From assembly GCF_963082655.1 (NCBI RefSeq), contig NC_081554.1, positions 190,264,437-190,328,436 on the forward strand: 64,000 nucleotides of DNA. Reading direction: 5' to 3'. The notes beneath the pieces were generated by a model. The model was not told the origin of the DNA. It saw only the letters and a program-made list of their open reading frames with translations, and did no database searches. This DNA comes from Stomoxys calcitrans (Eukaryota; Arthropoda; Insecta; Diptera; Muscidae). Below are positions 32,312 to 42,975 of the stretch, piece after piece (position 1 is the first letter of the stretch; each line of letters opens with the position of its first letter). Position numbers and translations under genes: made by a program.

Positions 32312-34494
32312 TTTGTAATTGGCTTGTATATGTTTTAAATAGGTTCAAAAACTATAAAACCACGGAAAAATCTACAACAAAATGTCCAAAAAAACTGGTT
32401 ATTTGTAGAAATCAAATCTATTTCTAAAAAACCTAATGCGAAGAAAAAAATGTGTGTCTTGATGATGGGTCAAATATCTAAGGGTCAAACCTGAAACTTT
32501 TTACAAAATTCGTAATAAATGTTTTTATCTGGGCCACTAGAAAAAAAACAGGTTAATATTTCTGACGATATCGATTATACAATAGCCGCAAAAAATTGTA
32601 AGAAAAATTTTCCTTTCAAATCGCAATACACCAGCAATTTAATTCCGCTCGAATTAAAGTTGCAAAAAAAAAAAAAATTATTTTTCTCCAAAAAAAAATT
32701 AAACTTTCACTTTTCAAAATTTGGCATACAGGACTAGATGATTCTTTACAATAATACTGCTTCGACTCGCTGGGTCAATTTGCTTTCTGTATAAAAAACA
32801 ACAAAGGATTGCACAAACAACCACAGTCCTTTCCGACCGTTTCCACTTAAATTTGTGCAATAGAATGAAGTTTTAAAATTTCGAAGACAAATGAGGCCAG
32901 CACGCAATATTATTTTCGTTATTTCTCACACAAAAACAATTCTTGATAAAAAAACTTCTTCTTTTCTAAAAGCACTTTAATTTTTACTAAGACACTTTTT
33001 TTTCTTTACAAAAATACCGCGGTTGTCTGTCCCAAAAATCCTACACACTGCCTTGAAAGTAGGGTCTGCTATATCGGGGTCAAATTCACTTTGGATTAAA
33101 TTAATTTGGGTCAAAATTTATCAGACAACCGAATTAGCGATTCATAATCAAAAACGATCAAAAACAATATTAAAGTACGCTGGGTAAATGTATGAACTTT
33201 TCCTTTTTTGAAAAAAAGGTTATGTATGACGTAATACCCAAGCGCACTTTAATAGAAAAACAAAATGGTACTCACTTTGAAGCTTCTTTTTTGATGTGTG
33301 TGTATGTGTGTGTGTGTGTAGGTGGGCGCTTGGCTTGGGTCCAGAATTGTGTGTTGGCGCCTTTTGCAATTTTTGTAGCTTTGTGTCGTTAGAGTTTTGG
33401 ATTTTGTTGTTTTAGTGTTTTTGATTTGATGAAGTTTTGGGAATTTAACCGTTGTAGCGGGTTTTTCCGTTTTTATCCCAGAGCGTAGATTTTTTGTTTT
33501 TGTGTTTTTACACGGAACGCACGAAATTGATTTTGTTGGGGTTTTTTGAAAATGCACAATATTTTATGTTTGATAGAAAAAGAAAGAATTAGTTTGGGAT
33601 AAAATTTACAAATTTATCGAGCAACCCATAATTCTGTTTTAACACTTTAATTTGTTTTTTAAGTTAAAATACTGAAAAATTTATGATTTTTAGAGAAAAA
33701 AATTTTTCAAAATATGTAGAAAAAAATTAACATAAATTTTGGGTTGGACGATAAATTGTTAAATTTTTCAATTTTTTAGCTCTTTTTTTTCATTTTAACA
33801 CAAAGAAACTTCTTTCAACAATTTAAAATTTTTTGATTTTTTATAATTTTTGAAATTCCACTTTTTTTCCACTTCTGTTCCACTGTGCGGGTCACTTTAC
33901 GTTTTTTGGGTCACTGTAACACTTTTCTAATGGTTTATAACAAAATTTAATTAATTTTTGCAAATTACAAATTTAATTTAATTATTTTTATTTTCTTCGG
34001 GTCACCCTGTTGATTTAATTATCTTTTATTTTGTATGAGTCTTCTTGTCCTTTGCAACTGTGTTATTCTTTTTTTTTGTTTATTTCTTTTTGATACCGCT
34101 TTGGTTGGATTATTTTATCAAGAAATTAATAAAATAAATCCAGAAAACAAATTATGGGTTTCCGAAGCCGCTTAATAAATAAAAAAATTATTTTTTTTTT
34201 TGTGTTGCTTTTAATAACTATGGCCAAATTCCTTTTATATGTGTTTTGTGACTTGTTTTATGTTGGCCGTCCGTCCATACGTGTCTGTATGTACGGTTGT
34301 GTGTAACCAACCCTTTTTTCGCACTTTTCTCTATTACTTTTGCTTTTAATTGGTGGGTCACTGCACTTTTGTTGTTGCGAATTTTTTGTGTTTCGGTCAC
34401 TGGGTCTTTTGAAATGAAAATGAATTATTTTTGGGCAGAAAACAGAAAATTTTTTTTGATTTTTGGTTTTTTAATTATTTAAAAAAACCACTTA
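32312..34494 (-). other. Long untranslated leader of the BEL element
   Basis: About 2.2 kb between the primer binding site and the gag ATG, A/T-rich with poly-A/T runs and no believable frame. It contains about a dozen GGGTC pentamers on the plus strand (GACCC in the element sense), often as GGGTCAA or GGGTCAC. A (TG)n-like tract is near 33296-33320. Confidence 0.7.
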
Positions 34495-34511
34495 TCCGGT
34501 TCGAAGGACCA
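34495..34511 (-). promoter_or_regulatory. BEL primer binding site, tRNA-Tyr-like
   Basis: On the plus strand TCCGGTTCGAAGGACCA reads as a tRNA 3' end (acceptor TCGAAGG, discriminator A, CCA), two bases from the 5' LTR. It matches my recollection of the insect tRNA-Tyr 3' end with one mismatch. Confidence 0.7.
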
Positions 34512-34513
34512 AA

Positions 34514-35301
34514 TGTTTGGGGTCAAACTAAGGGTTTTGCCTTCCGAAATAAAACATAGGAAGTTTTATGTTTAAAATTCAAATGTGGTGGTGATTGTTT
34601 ATTGTGATGTTCTTTTCTATGTTATTTAAATTCATTAGTTATAAGTAGATCGTAGTGTTTAAGTAGCAAATATTTAGGTTTAGATAGCACAATTCATAGA
34701 TTTAAGTAGCAGTAGTAAGTAGATTAAAATTTAAATTATGAGTATAGTTGATTGTAGTAGATAGACATTGTATTTAACAGGTGGGGGGTTTGCAATATTA
34801 GAATTAGTTGGTGTTGTATGTTGTGTCCCGCACTTATGGTTGTTGTGATGTTGCAATTGTGGGTCGAGTGTAGATTTGGTTTTTGAGTCGGTTGTTATTG
34901 TGTCACTTTGTATCTAAAATGTTAAATATGTTAGTTCACTGTTTCAAAGTTTATTGTTGCAATGTTCACTCTAGTTATATATGTTTGTATGTATGTTCAC
35001 TTTTTACTTTTCACTTCACTTGAGTTTTCACTTTGAGGGGGAGAGAATACGATGCGCGGGTTTGAGATTTAAAACGAGACTGATCTTTTTTTGGTTGTTG
35101 CTTGTCACTTGGACCCCGCGAAAACGGTCAACTTTCCAAGCTACAAGCAACAATTCCAGGTAAACAAATATGAAGTCAAGGCGGAATCAGCGATTAAGAA
35201 CTTACTTCAATGTACCGTTATGCACAGTGGGTCATGTGCATACGTGAACGCATGTCTGCACATGGGTGCACATGACTTCATGTTCAAACGTACTTTGAAC
35301 A
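34514..35301 (-). repeat. BEL 5' LTR
   Basis: 788 bp partner of the 3' LTR. As the 5' LTR of a minus-strand element it should carry the promoter. Short open frames found in both LTRs are coincidental. Confidence 0.92.
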
Positions 35302-36870
35302 CAGCCAATTTAAAATTTTCATATGAAAATTTCGATTTTTGATGGATTTCCGATCAACTCTTAAATTTTTGGGATTAGTCACGAATTAAGGCCCATTTCT
35401 CTGTTTAACGCATAGTTTATGAGATACAGCCAATTTAAAATTTGCATATGAAAATTTCGATTTTGGATGGATTTTCGATCAATTGGTGAAGTCACGAATT
35501 GAGGCCCATTTCTCTCCAGGACGCATAGTTTAGAAGATACAGCCAATTGAAAATTTTCAAGTTAAAATTTCGATGTTGGATGGATTTTCTATCGATTATT
35601 GATTTTTTGGGTGGAGTCGCGAATTAAGGCCCATTTCTCTCTAGGACGCATAGTTTAGGAGATATAGCCAATTTAAAATTTTCATATGAAAATTTCGATT
35701 ATGGATGGATTTCTTATCAATTTTAAAAATTTTTGGTTGAGTCAAGAATTAAGGCCCATTTCCCTCTGGGACGCATAGTTTAGGAGATACAACCATTTCA
35801 TATGAAAATTTCGGTTTCGGATGGATTTTCGACGAATTTGTGAATTTTTGGGTGGACTCACGAATTAAGACCCATTTCCCTCTAGGACGCATAGTTAAGG
35901 AGATGCAGTAAATTTAAAATATTCGTATGAAAATTTCGGTTTCAGATGGATTTTCTATCAGTTATTGAATTTTTGGGTGGAGTCGCGAATTAAGGAGATA
36001 CAGCCAATTTAAAATTTTTAAATGAAATTTCACAAGTTTAGGTCCATTTCCCTCTAGGACGCACAGTTTAAGAGATACAGTAAATTTAAAATTTTTAAAA
36101 AATTAAAGCTCATTTCCCTCTAGCACGCATAGTTTAGGAGATACAGCAAATTTAAATTTTTCATATAAAAATTTCGGTTTTGGATGAATTTTCGATTAAT
36201 TTTTGAATTTTTTGTTGGAGTCACGATTTAAGGCCCATTTCCCTCTAGGACGCATAGTTTAGGAGATACAGCCAATTTAAAATTTTTATATGAAAAATTC
36301 GATTTTGGATGGATTTTCTATCAATTTTTGAGTTTTTGGGCGGAGTCACGAATTAAGGCCCATTTCTCTCTAGAACGCATAGTTTAGGAGATACAGGCAA
36401 TTTAAAATATTCATGTGATAATTTCGAATTTGGCTGGATTTTCTATAAATTTGTCACGAATTAAGGCCCATTTCTCTCTAGGATGCATAGTTTAGGAGAT
36501 ACAGCCAATTTAAAAATTTCACATAAAAATTTCGATTTTTGGTGGATTTTCTGAAAATTTTTTAATTTTTGGGTAGAGTCACGAATAAAGGCCCATTTCT
36601 CTCTAGGATGCATAGTTTAGGAGATACAGCCAATTTAAATTTTTCAAATAAAAATTTCGATTTTTGGTGGATTTTCTATCAATTCTTGAATTTTTGGGTG
36701 GAGTCACGTATTATTTCCCATTCCCTTTAGGACGCATAGTTGAGGAGATACAGCCAATTTAAAATTTTCATAGGAAAATTTCGATTTTGTATGGATTTTC
36801 TATCAATTTTTGAATTTTTTTGATGAAGTCGCGATTTAAGGTCCATTTCCGCTTGACGCACAGATAATAA
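35302..36870. repeat. ~120 bp satellite array (about 13 units) with a palindromic core
   Basis: Units share GAGATACAGCCAATTTAAAA, then TTCATATGAAAATTTCGATT, GGATGGATTTTCTATCAATT, GTGGAGTCACGAATTAAGGC, CCATTTCTCTCTAGGACGCA and TAGTTTAG. Unit length varies between about 75 and 127 bp. The first unit contains the perfect palindrome AAATTTTCATATGAAAATTT at 35313-35332. The BEL element split this array; its left remainder is at 27650-27784. No coding potential. Confidence 0.9.
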
Positions 36871-37018
36871 AAGAGTTGAAAAACAAATCGAAAATCCTTC
36901 CAAAATTAAAATTTTCATATTTAGCTGAACATTTGAGTCCGAGAGTCTTTCGATTTTTTATTGATTTTCAATGTCTTAACATTGCCTTATTTACACTGTT
37001 TACATTTTATTATACAAC

Positions 37019-37128
37019 TGATAAGCTCATCGATAGTCCAAAATCATAAGTAAAACGCTTTTTAGACCACCTAACAATACAGAGTTGTTTTGTTAGCTTG
37101 ACTCCTAAGTGAGTAACAAGCAGATAAG
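37019..37128 (+). promoter_or_regulatory. Two GATA-factor sites upstream of NimB1
   Basis: TGATAAG at 37019-37025 and AGATAAG at 37122-37128, 37 to 146 bases before the NimB1 ATG. Haemocyte and fat-body genes in flies are commonly driven by GATA factors such as Serpent, so control of NimB1 through these sites is a reasonable inference only. Confidence 0.4.
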
Positions 37129-37164
37129 CTTGCTTGAAAAAACTAGATTTGGTGCACTCAGAAG

Positions 37165-38619
37165 ATGACATCTGAGCGATGGGGATCATTTCAAATTCAT
37201 GTAAGACTAGTTGGTTTTTATATTCTGGTCACAGCAACTGTCAAGGGACAAGACCAGGAAATCTATGGTGATATATATCCCAATACAAGAGCAGAGTTAA
37301 ATCTATACTACAATACCCAGCATAGAGAAGAAAAGTGTTATAGAGATGTGCCGTAAGTCGAATCTCATGGGAGATTGTTTTCATAAGATTAACAAAATTT
37401 TTATTTGCTTGTAGAGCCATATTCTTTCAATTCAAAGAAGAGGAGCCTATAATGGGAAATTCCTCAATTCCCAATTATCTTCGTTTCGAAAAATGTTGTG
37501 AGGGTTATGTGGCAACGAGTAGACCCCTAGATTTGGATTCTAATAAGTGTGTGCCCGACTGTTCGCTGGTATCGGCTAACAATTGCCGCAATGGCTTTTG
37601 TCGCTCATCACAGCACTGTGAATGTTTCGAAGGTTTTGTGGCTAACTCCAAGGGGAATTGTGTTCACACTTGCCCTTTGGGTTGTGAGAATGGACATTGC
37701 CTATTGGATGGCACCTGCATTTGTAATCCTGGCTATAGTCTGGAATCTGAAACTAGGAAATTTTGTATACCTCAATGTTCTCATATACCATGTGGACTGA
37801 ATCAAGAATGTGTTGCACCTGGAGAGTGTCAATGCCAGGTTGGTTATCAGTGGTTGGATTTTTTGGGTTGCCAACCTATATGCCAGCCAGGGTGTGGATT
37901 TGGTCGCTGTGGGGCTCCGCAAGAGTGTGAATGTTTTGCTGGTTATATCAAGAGACCGGGGAGGAATATTTGTGAAGCGGAATGTAAAATGTAAGTTTTA
38001 GTGAAGGAAGGCCAAAGTTGGGTAGTACCCACTATATATAGAACCATTCACCAAGGGTTAAAATCCTAAATTGGACAATAATGTTTAATTTTCTTTTCCA
38101 GCAACTGTCTGAATGGCTTCTGTGAGTCCTTTTACAAATGCCAATGTTTCAATGGTTTTGTCTATGATTCTCTCTCCCAAACTTGTCTTCCCCATTGTCC
38201 AGATTCCTGTGAGCATGGGGTGTGCATAGCTCCTGGCATATGTCGATGTTTTGAAGGTTATTATTTGTGGGACAATATTTGCAGGCCAATATGTGAAAAG
38301 TAAGTTGGATGTATAAAAAAAACGCCCTTATATGCATATTCAAATATTTTTCCCTTCCAGTGGCTGTGGTCCTTATGGCAAATGTGTCAAGCCCAATACC
38401 TGTGCTTGTGGCAGTGGTCAGCAACATTGTTTAGGTGGTGACCAATGTACTTCGGAGGGGAAATGTCGTTGTCCTTTCGGAATGCAGCATTTCATAGATC
38501 GTTGCCTTTATCCCTTTAAGGTGCAAAGCAAGATTTTCACCACAGCTGAAAGATTGCACTACGACAAGGAATTGAAATATGAATTTGAGGCTTTAATAGG
38601 GAGATTTTTTCAATTTTAA
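37165..38619 (+). CDS. NimB1: NimB1, secreted Nimrod B-type protein
   Basis: Exons 37165-37352, 37415-37990, 38102-38299 and 38361-38619 have GT/AG sites, all introns phase 2, giving 406 residues. An N-terminal hydrophobic stretch (LVGFYILVTATV, about 15-26) is a signal peptide and there is no transmembrane helix, so the product should be secreted. A CCEGY motif marks the first NIM repeat, followed by about seven Cys-rich NIM/EGF-like repeats of the form C-x3-C-x-G-x-C-x5-C-x-C-x2-G. The C-terminus ends EFEALIGRFFQF, a tail shared with the NimB-like exon at the right edge. Length and position next to NimA fit Drosophila NimB1. B-type Nimrods are linked to haemocyte biology and phagocytosis; the exact ligand is not shown by sequence. 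Introns are very short (62, 111 and 61 bp). AATAAA at 38618-38623 overlaps the stop codon. Confidence 0.85.
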
Positions 38620-38623
38620 TAAA
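38618..38623 (+). terminator. NimB1 poly(A) signal overlapping the stop codon
   Basis: AATAAA begins on the second base of the TAA stop (38617-38619), implying a very short 3' UTR. Confidence 0.6.
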
Positions 38624-38671
38624 GAAAGTTTAAAAACAAAATCAGTTTACAGGGAATAATAATATGGTATA

Positions 38672-38967
38672 GGAGGCCACCGTAGCGCAGAGGTTAGCAT
38701 GTCCGCCTATGACGTTGAACGCCTTGGGTTCGAATCCTGGCGAGACCATCAGAAAACATTTTCAGCGGTGGTTTTCCCCTCCTAATGCTGGCGAGGCATT
38801 TGTGAGGTATTATGTAAAACTTCTCTCCAAAGAGGTATCGCACTGCGACTCGCCGTTCGGACTCGGCTATAAAAAGGAGGCCCCTTAACATTGAGCTTAA
38901 ACTTGAATCGGACTGCAGTCATTGATATGTGAGAAGTTTGCCCCTTGCCAAATTGCAATTTACTAAT
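38672..38967 (+). mobile_element. tRNA-derived SINE, most complete copy
   Basis: The head GGAGGCCACCGTAGCGCAGA with A-box-like GCGCAGAGGTTAGCATG and B-box-like GGGTTCGAATCCTGG resembles a tRNA. The body runs through ATCAGAAAACATTTTCAGCG, GTTCGGACTCGGCTATAAAA and CTTGAATCGG to a TTGCCAAATTGCAATTTACT end. It is inserted 50 bases after NimB1. Because the tRNA part does not fold to a full acceptor stem with CCA context, I call it a SINE and not a tRNA gene. Confidence 0.85.
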
Positions 38968-39174
38968 ATTGTATAAGGGGGTTAAAGAAGGTGGAAATGG
39001 CGTTTAGGCAAATTGTCATCTATTGTGATGTCAGAGTAGACCTAAGACTATGGTGCGAATGAAATCCACGATCTCTGCACCATTACCCAGTATATGGCTT
39101 ACTCAGACTCTAGTTACCCAGTCCATATGGTACTGACCTAAGTATTAAACCAACTAAATTTTTAAGTTTAACAA

Positions 39175-40411
39175 GTAAAAGCGTGCTAAATTCGGTCGAA
39201 CAGATTCTTGGAAACCCACCAAACCACCCACCCACATTGGGATTTTGCAGAACCCATGTAAACAAAATAAATTTAATTGAAGGGCATTATTCTTCATATC
39301 AAACTTCTGTCAAACCAGCAAATATTAAAGCTTCTGGGAACCGAACAAGGATGATCGAGTGACAAGTTTACATGGGAGCTATATCAGGTTGTAGACTCAT
39401 TTGTACCGTATTTGGCACAGTTGTTGGAAGTTGCATGCAAAATTTCACCCAAATCGGACAAAAATTGCGGCTTGTAAAGACTCAAGAAGTCAAATCGGGA
39501 GATCGGTTTATATGAGAGCTATATCAGGCTATAGACCAATTTGGACCGTACTAAGCAGATTTGTTGGAAGTCATAACAAAACACTACATGCTTAGTTTCA
39601 GGCAAATCGGACGATAAATCGGATATTGCGGGTTGTAAGGTCTTTCGAAGTCAAATTGGGAGATCATCAGATTATGGGAGCTATATCAGATTATGGGCCG
39701 ATTTGAACCGTACTCAGCACAGTTATTGAAAGTCATAACGGAACACGACGTGCAAAATTTTCGCTTAATCGGACCATAATTGCGGCATTTAAGGGCTCAA
39801 GAAATCAAATCGGGAAATCGGTTTATATGGGAGCTATATGAGGTTTTTGAACGATTCCGACCGTACTTGGCAAATTTGCTGGAAGTCATGCAGGATCACT
39901 ATATGCGAAATTTCAGCTTAATCGGACCATAATTGCGGCTTGTAAGGGCTCAAGAAGTCAAATCGGTAAATCGGTTTATATAGGAGCTATATCAGGTTCT
40001 TGACCGATTTAAAGCGTACTTGACACAGTTATTGGAAGTCATAACAGAACACTACGTACGAAATTTCAGCCAAATCGGACAAAAATTGCGGCTTCCAAGG
40101 GTACAAGAAGACAAATCGGAAGATCGGTTTATATGGAAGCTGTATCCAAATCTGAACCCATATAGCCCATATGCAATTCCTAACGACCTACATCAATAGT
40201 CAGTATCTGTGCAAAATTTCAAGCGGCTAGCTTTACGCGTTCGACAGCTATCGTGATTTCGACAGACGGACGGACGGACATGGCTAGTTCGAATCAGAAT
40301 TTCGAGACGATCAAGAATGTATAAACTCCATGGTGTCCTAGGTCAATATTTCGAGGTGTTACAAGCGGATGACCAGTTTAATATACCCCCATCCTATGGT
40401 GGTGGGTATAA
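39175..40411 (+). mobile_element. mini-me/DINE-1-like element, complete
   Basis: Begins AACAAGTAAAAGCGTGCTAA. Units with GATCGGTTTATATGGGAGCT, AATTGCGG and CAAGAAGTCAAATCGG repeat about six times. Then comes GACAGACGGACGGACGGACA at about 40261 and the end CCATCCTATGGTGGTGGGTA. Confidence 0.8.
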
Positions 40412-41254
40412 AAAGATAGGCTTGCATACTCTCCTTTTCTTTCCAAAAAATCTCTCTCATGAACATCCCAACTTTTTGTATTCTAAACTCAAATATCTTT
40501 TATTTAAGCCCCTTATTGCCGTGGTCAGTAAATAACTCCTGTTTGGGGGGTGTTTTGGAGAAGGGGTGGACCCCCAGAAATTTTGTCCCAAATTTGAATA
40601 TCAGATTCGTATTTTACTCGCAAATACCTTTCAGTCCTTGAGCCCCATATTGCCATGGCGGGTAATTATGTCCCATTTAGGGATGTTTTGGGGTTTGGAG
40701 TGGTCCCCTTGGTCCGACAATTGGATACCAGATACGTTTTCTAATCTTGAATACCTTTCATTAAAGTCCCATATTGTCGTGATTGGTGAATAAATATATT
40801 AGGTAGGTTTCGGGGTGGGGCGCCCCCCTAGGTACCCCATCCGAAATTTGAATATCAACATTTTGTTTGTAAGTTACTATAAGAGAGCACACAAAATTTC
40901 GCTTAAATCGAACCACCCATCTCCGAGATCTGAAGATTAGGCTAAGGGGGAGCGTCCGCTCCCCCTTCAGATATCAAAAAAAGGTGGTACCATATTTTCA
41001 CCATGGGATCATTATGCACCATCAGTGAAAATTTCAAGAAAATCTGTTCAGCCGTTTCTGAGACTATAAGGAACACACAAACAAACAAACCTACTAACGA
41101 ACACAAATTGATTTTTATCAATATTTCGAGGTGTTACAAGCGGAATGACCAGTTTAGTATACCCCCATCCTATAGTGGTGGGTATAAAAAGATAGGCTTG
41201 CTTACTCAGCTTTTCTTTCCAAAAAATCTCTCTCATGAACATCTCTAATTTATG
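40412..41254. repeat. Mixed dispersed repeat block
   Basis: Two copies of a phrase containing CTTTCCAAAAAATCTCTCTC and ATGAACATC (about 40437-40466 and 41214-41241; a third at 43070-43101) frame units of the TTTACTCGCAAATACCTTTC type seen also near 25.4 and 55.4 kb. A second partial mini-me terminus is at about 41119-41190. No gene. Confidence 0.55.
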
Positions 41255-41850
41255 TTTTTATACCATCCACCATAGGATGAGGGTATACTAATTTCGTCAT
41301 TCTGTTTGTAACTCCTCGAAATATTCGTCTAAGACCCCATAATGTATATATATTCTTGATCGGCATGACATTTTAAGTCTATCTAGCTATGTACGTCAGT
41401 TCGTCCGTCCGTCTGTAAGTCGAAAGCACGCTAAGTACAGCTAGCTGCTTGAAATTTTGCATAAGTTCTTCTTATTTGTGTGGGTCGGTTGGGATTGTAA
41501 CTGGGCCATATCGGTCCATGTTTTGATATAGCTGTCATATAAACCGATCTGGGGTCTTGACTTCTTGAGCCACTAGAGGGCGCAATTCTTATCCGACTTG
41601 GCAGAAATTTTGCATGAGGTGTTTTGTTATGACTTCCAACAACTGTGCCAAATATGGTTTAAATCGGTCCATAACCAGATACAGCTGCCATATAAATTGA
41701 TCTGGGATCTTGACTTCTTGAGCCTCCAGAGGGCGTTATTATTATCCGATTTGGACAAAATTTTGTACATTGGCTTCTCCCATGACCTCCGATATATATA
41801 TTTTATTTTACATATATTTTATATATATTTATATATATATATTTTACTTC
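41255..41850 (-). mobile_element. mini-me-like element, partial
   Basis: Opens with ATACCATCCACCATAGGATG and a GTCCGTCCGTCTGT tract, followed by about two and a half TATAGCTGTCATATAAACCG units. It decays into a (TA)-rich stretch at 41795-41845. Confidence 0.7.
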
Positions 41851-41979
41851 TTACTCCACCCCACACCACCACTGTGGTACAGGGTATTATGAGAGTATGC
41901 ATTTGTTTACGACGCTAAGAAGAAAAAGTGCTGGACCCATTGATAAGTATACCGATCGACTCAGAATCACTTTCTGATT

Positions 41980-42975
41980 CGATTTAGCCATGTCCGTCTA
42001 TGAGTTCATGTATTCTTGTAATCTTAGTACATGTCGTATTTGTTGTCCAATCGCCACGAAATTTGGCACATGTAACTTTTTTAGCTAAAGGGCAAACGCT
42101 ATTGATTTTGGTAAAAATCGATTCAGATTTAGATATAGCTCCCATGTGTTTGTATCGCCCGATTTTCACTTTAATGACCGTAGTAACTACAATTTTGATC
42201 TGCACAAAATGTAGCACGGATTGTTTTGTTACTGATCCTTACATTTTTGCAAATTTTCATCAAAATCGGTTCAGATTTAGATAAAGCTCCCATATATATG
42301 TATCGCCCTATGTGAACTTAAACGACCGTACTAACTATTGGGTTGCCCAAGAAGTAATTGCGGATTTTTCATATAGTCGGCGTTGACAAATTTTTTCCCA
42401 GCTTGTGACTCTGTAATTGCATTCTTTCTTCTGTCTGTTATCAGCTGTTACTTTTAGCTTGCTTTAGAAAAAAAGTGTAAAAAAAGTATATTTGATTAAA
42501 GTTCATTCTAAGTTTTACTAAAAATGAATTTACTTTCTTTTAAAAAATCCGCAATTACTTTTTGGGCAACCCAATACAATTTGTAACCGATCTGCACAAA
42601 CTTTGGCACGGATTGTTTTGTTATTGATATTAACCTATCTGCAAGATTTCATCAAAATCGGTTCAGAGTTAGATATAGCTCCCATATATATGTATCGTCC
42701 GATTTGAACTTAAATGACCGTACTTACTACAATTTTCAATCGATCTGCACAAAATTTGGCACAGATTGTTTTGTTATCGATCTTAACATATCTGATCTAA
42801 GATTTCATCAATATCGGTTCAGAATTGGATATAGCTCCCATATAAATGATCGCCGGATTTGCACTTATGTGGCCGTAGTAACACCAATTTCCAAACGATC
42901 TGTTCGAAAAAAGTCGTTTCAGATTTAGATATAGCTATCATATACATATATCCATTGCCCGAATTTATAATTGTA
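41980..42975. repeat. Variant mini-me-like internal repeats, split by a MITE
   Basis: Units with ATCGGTTCAGATTTAGATA, TAGCTCCCATATATATGTAT, CGCCCGATTTTCACTT and GACCGTAGTAACTAC recur on both sides of the mariner MITE at 42338-42574. Confidence 0.65.
42338..42574 (+). mobile_element. mariner-like MITE, copy 1
   Basis: 237 bp between TA dinucleotides (42336-42337 and 42575-42576). Terminal inverted repeats begin TTGGGTTGCCCAAGAAGTAA and end with the complement of TTGGGTTGCCCAAAAAGTAA. No transposase frame. The TA target and TIR sequence fit Tc1/mariner mobilisation. Confidence 0.9.

Larger units (their letters stand above)
27785..35301 (-). mobile_element. BEL/Pao LTR retrotransposon, integrase-less, in satellite DNA
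   Basis: 7.5 kb element with 788 bp LTRs (27785-28572 and 34514-35301) that both run TG...CA and differ at only two positions (28201/34930 and 28294/35023). CAGCC is duplicated at both edges. In the sense direction it shows 5' LTR, tRNA-Tyr-like PBS, a long 2.2 kb leader, a gag-protease-RT reading frame, a retropepsin-like tail fragment, a polypurine tract and the 3' LTR. The integrase is absent, so it should depend on a relative for insertion. The near-identical LTRs make it recent. Confidence 0.9.

Noticed and set aside
38690..38760. tRNA gene
   Set aside because: The A and B box-like phrases belong to a multi-copy SINE head with a long shared body; no complete cloverleaf.
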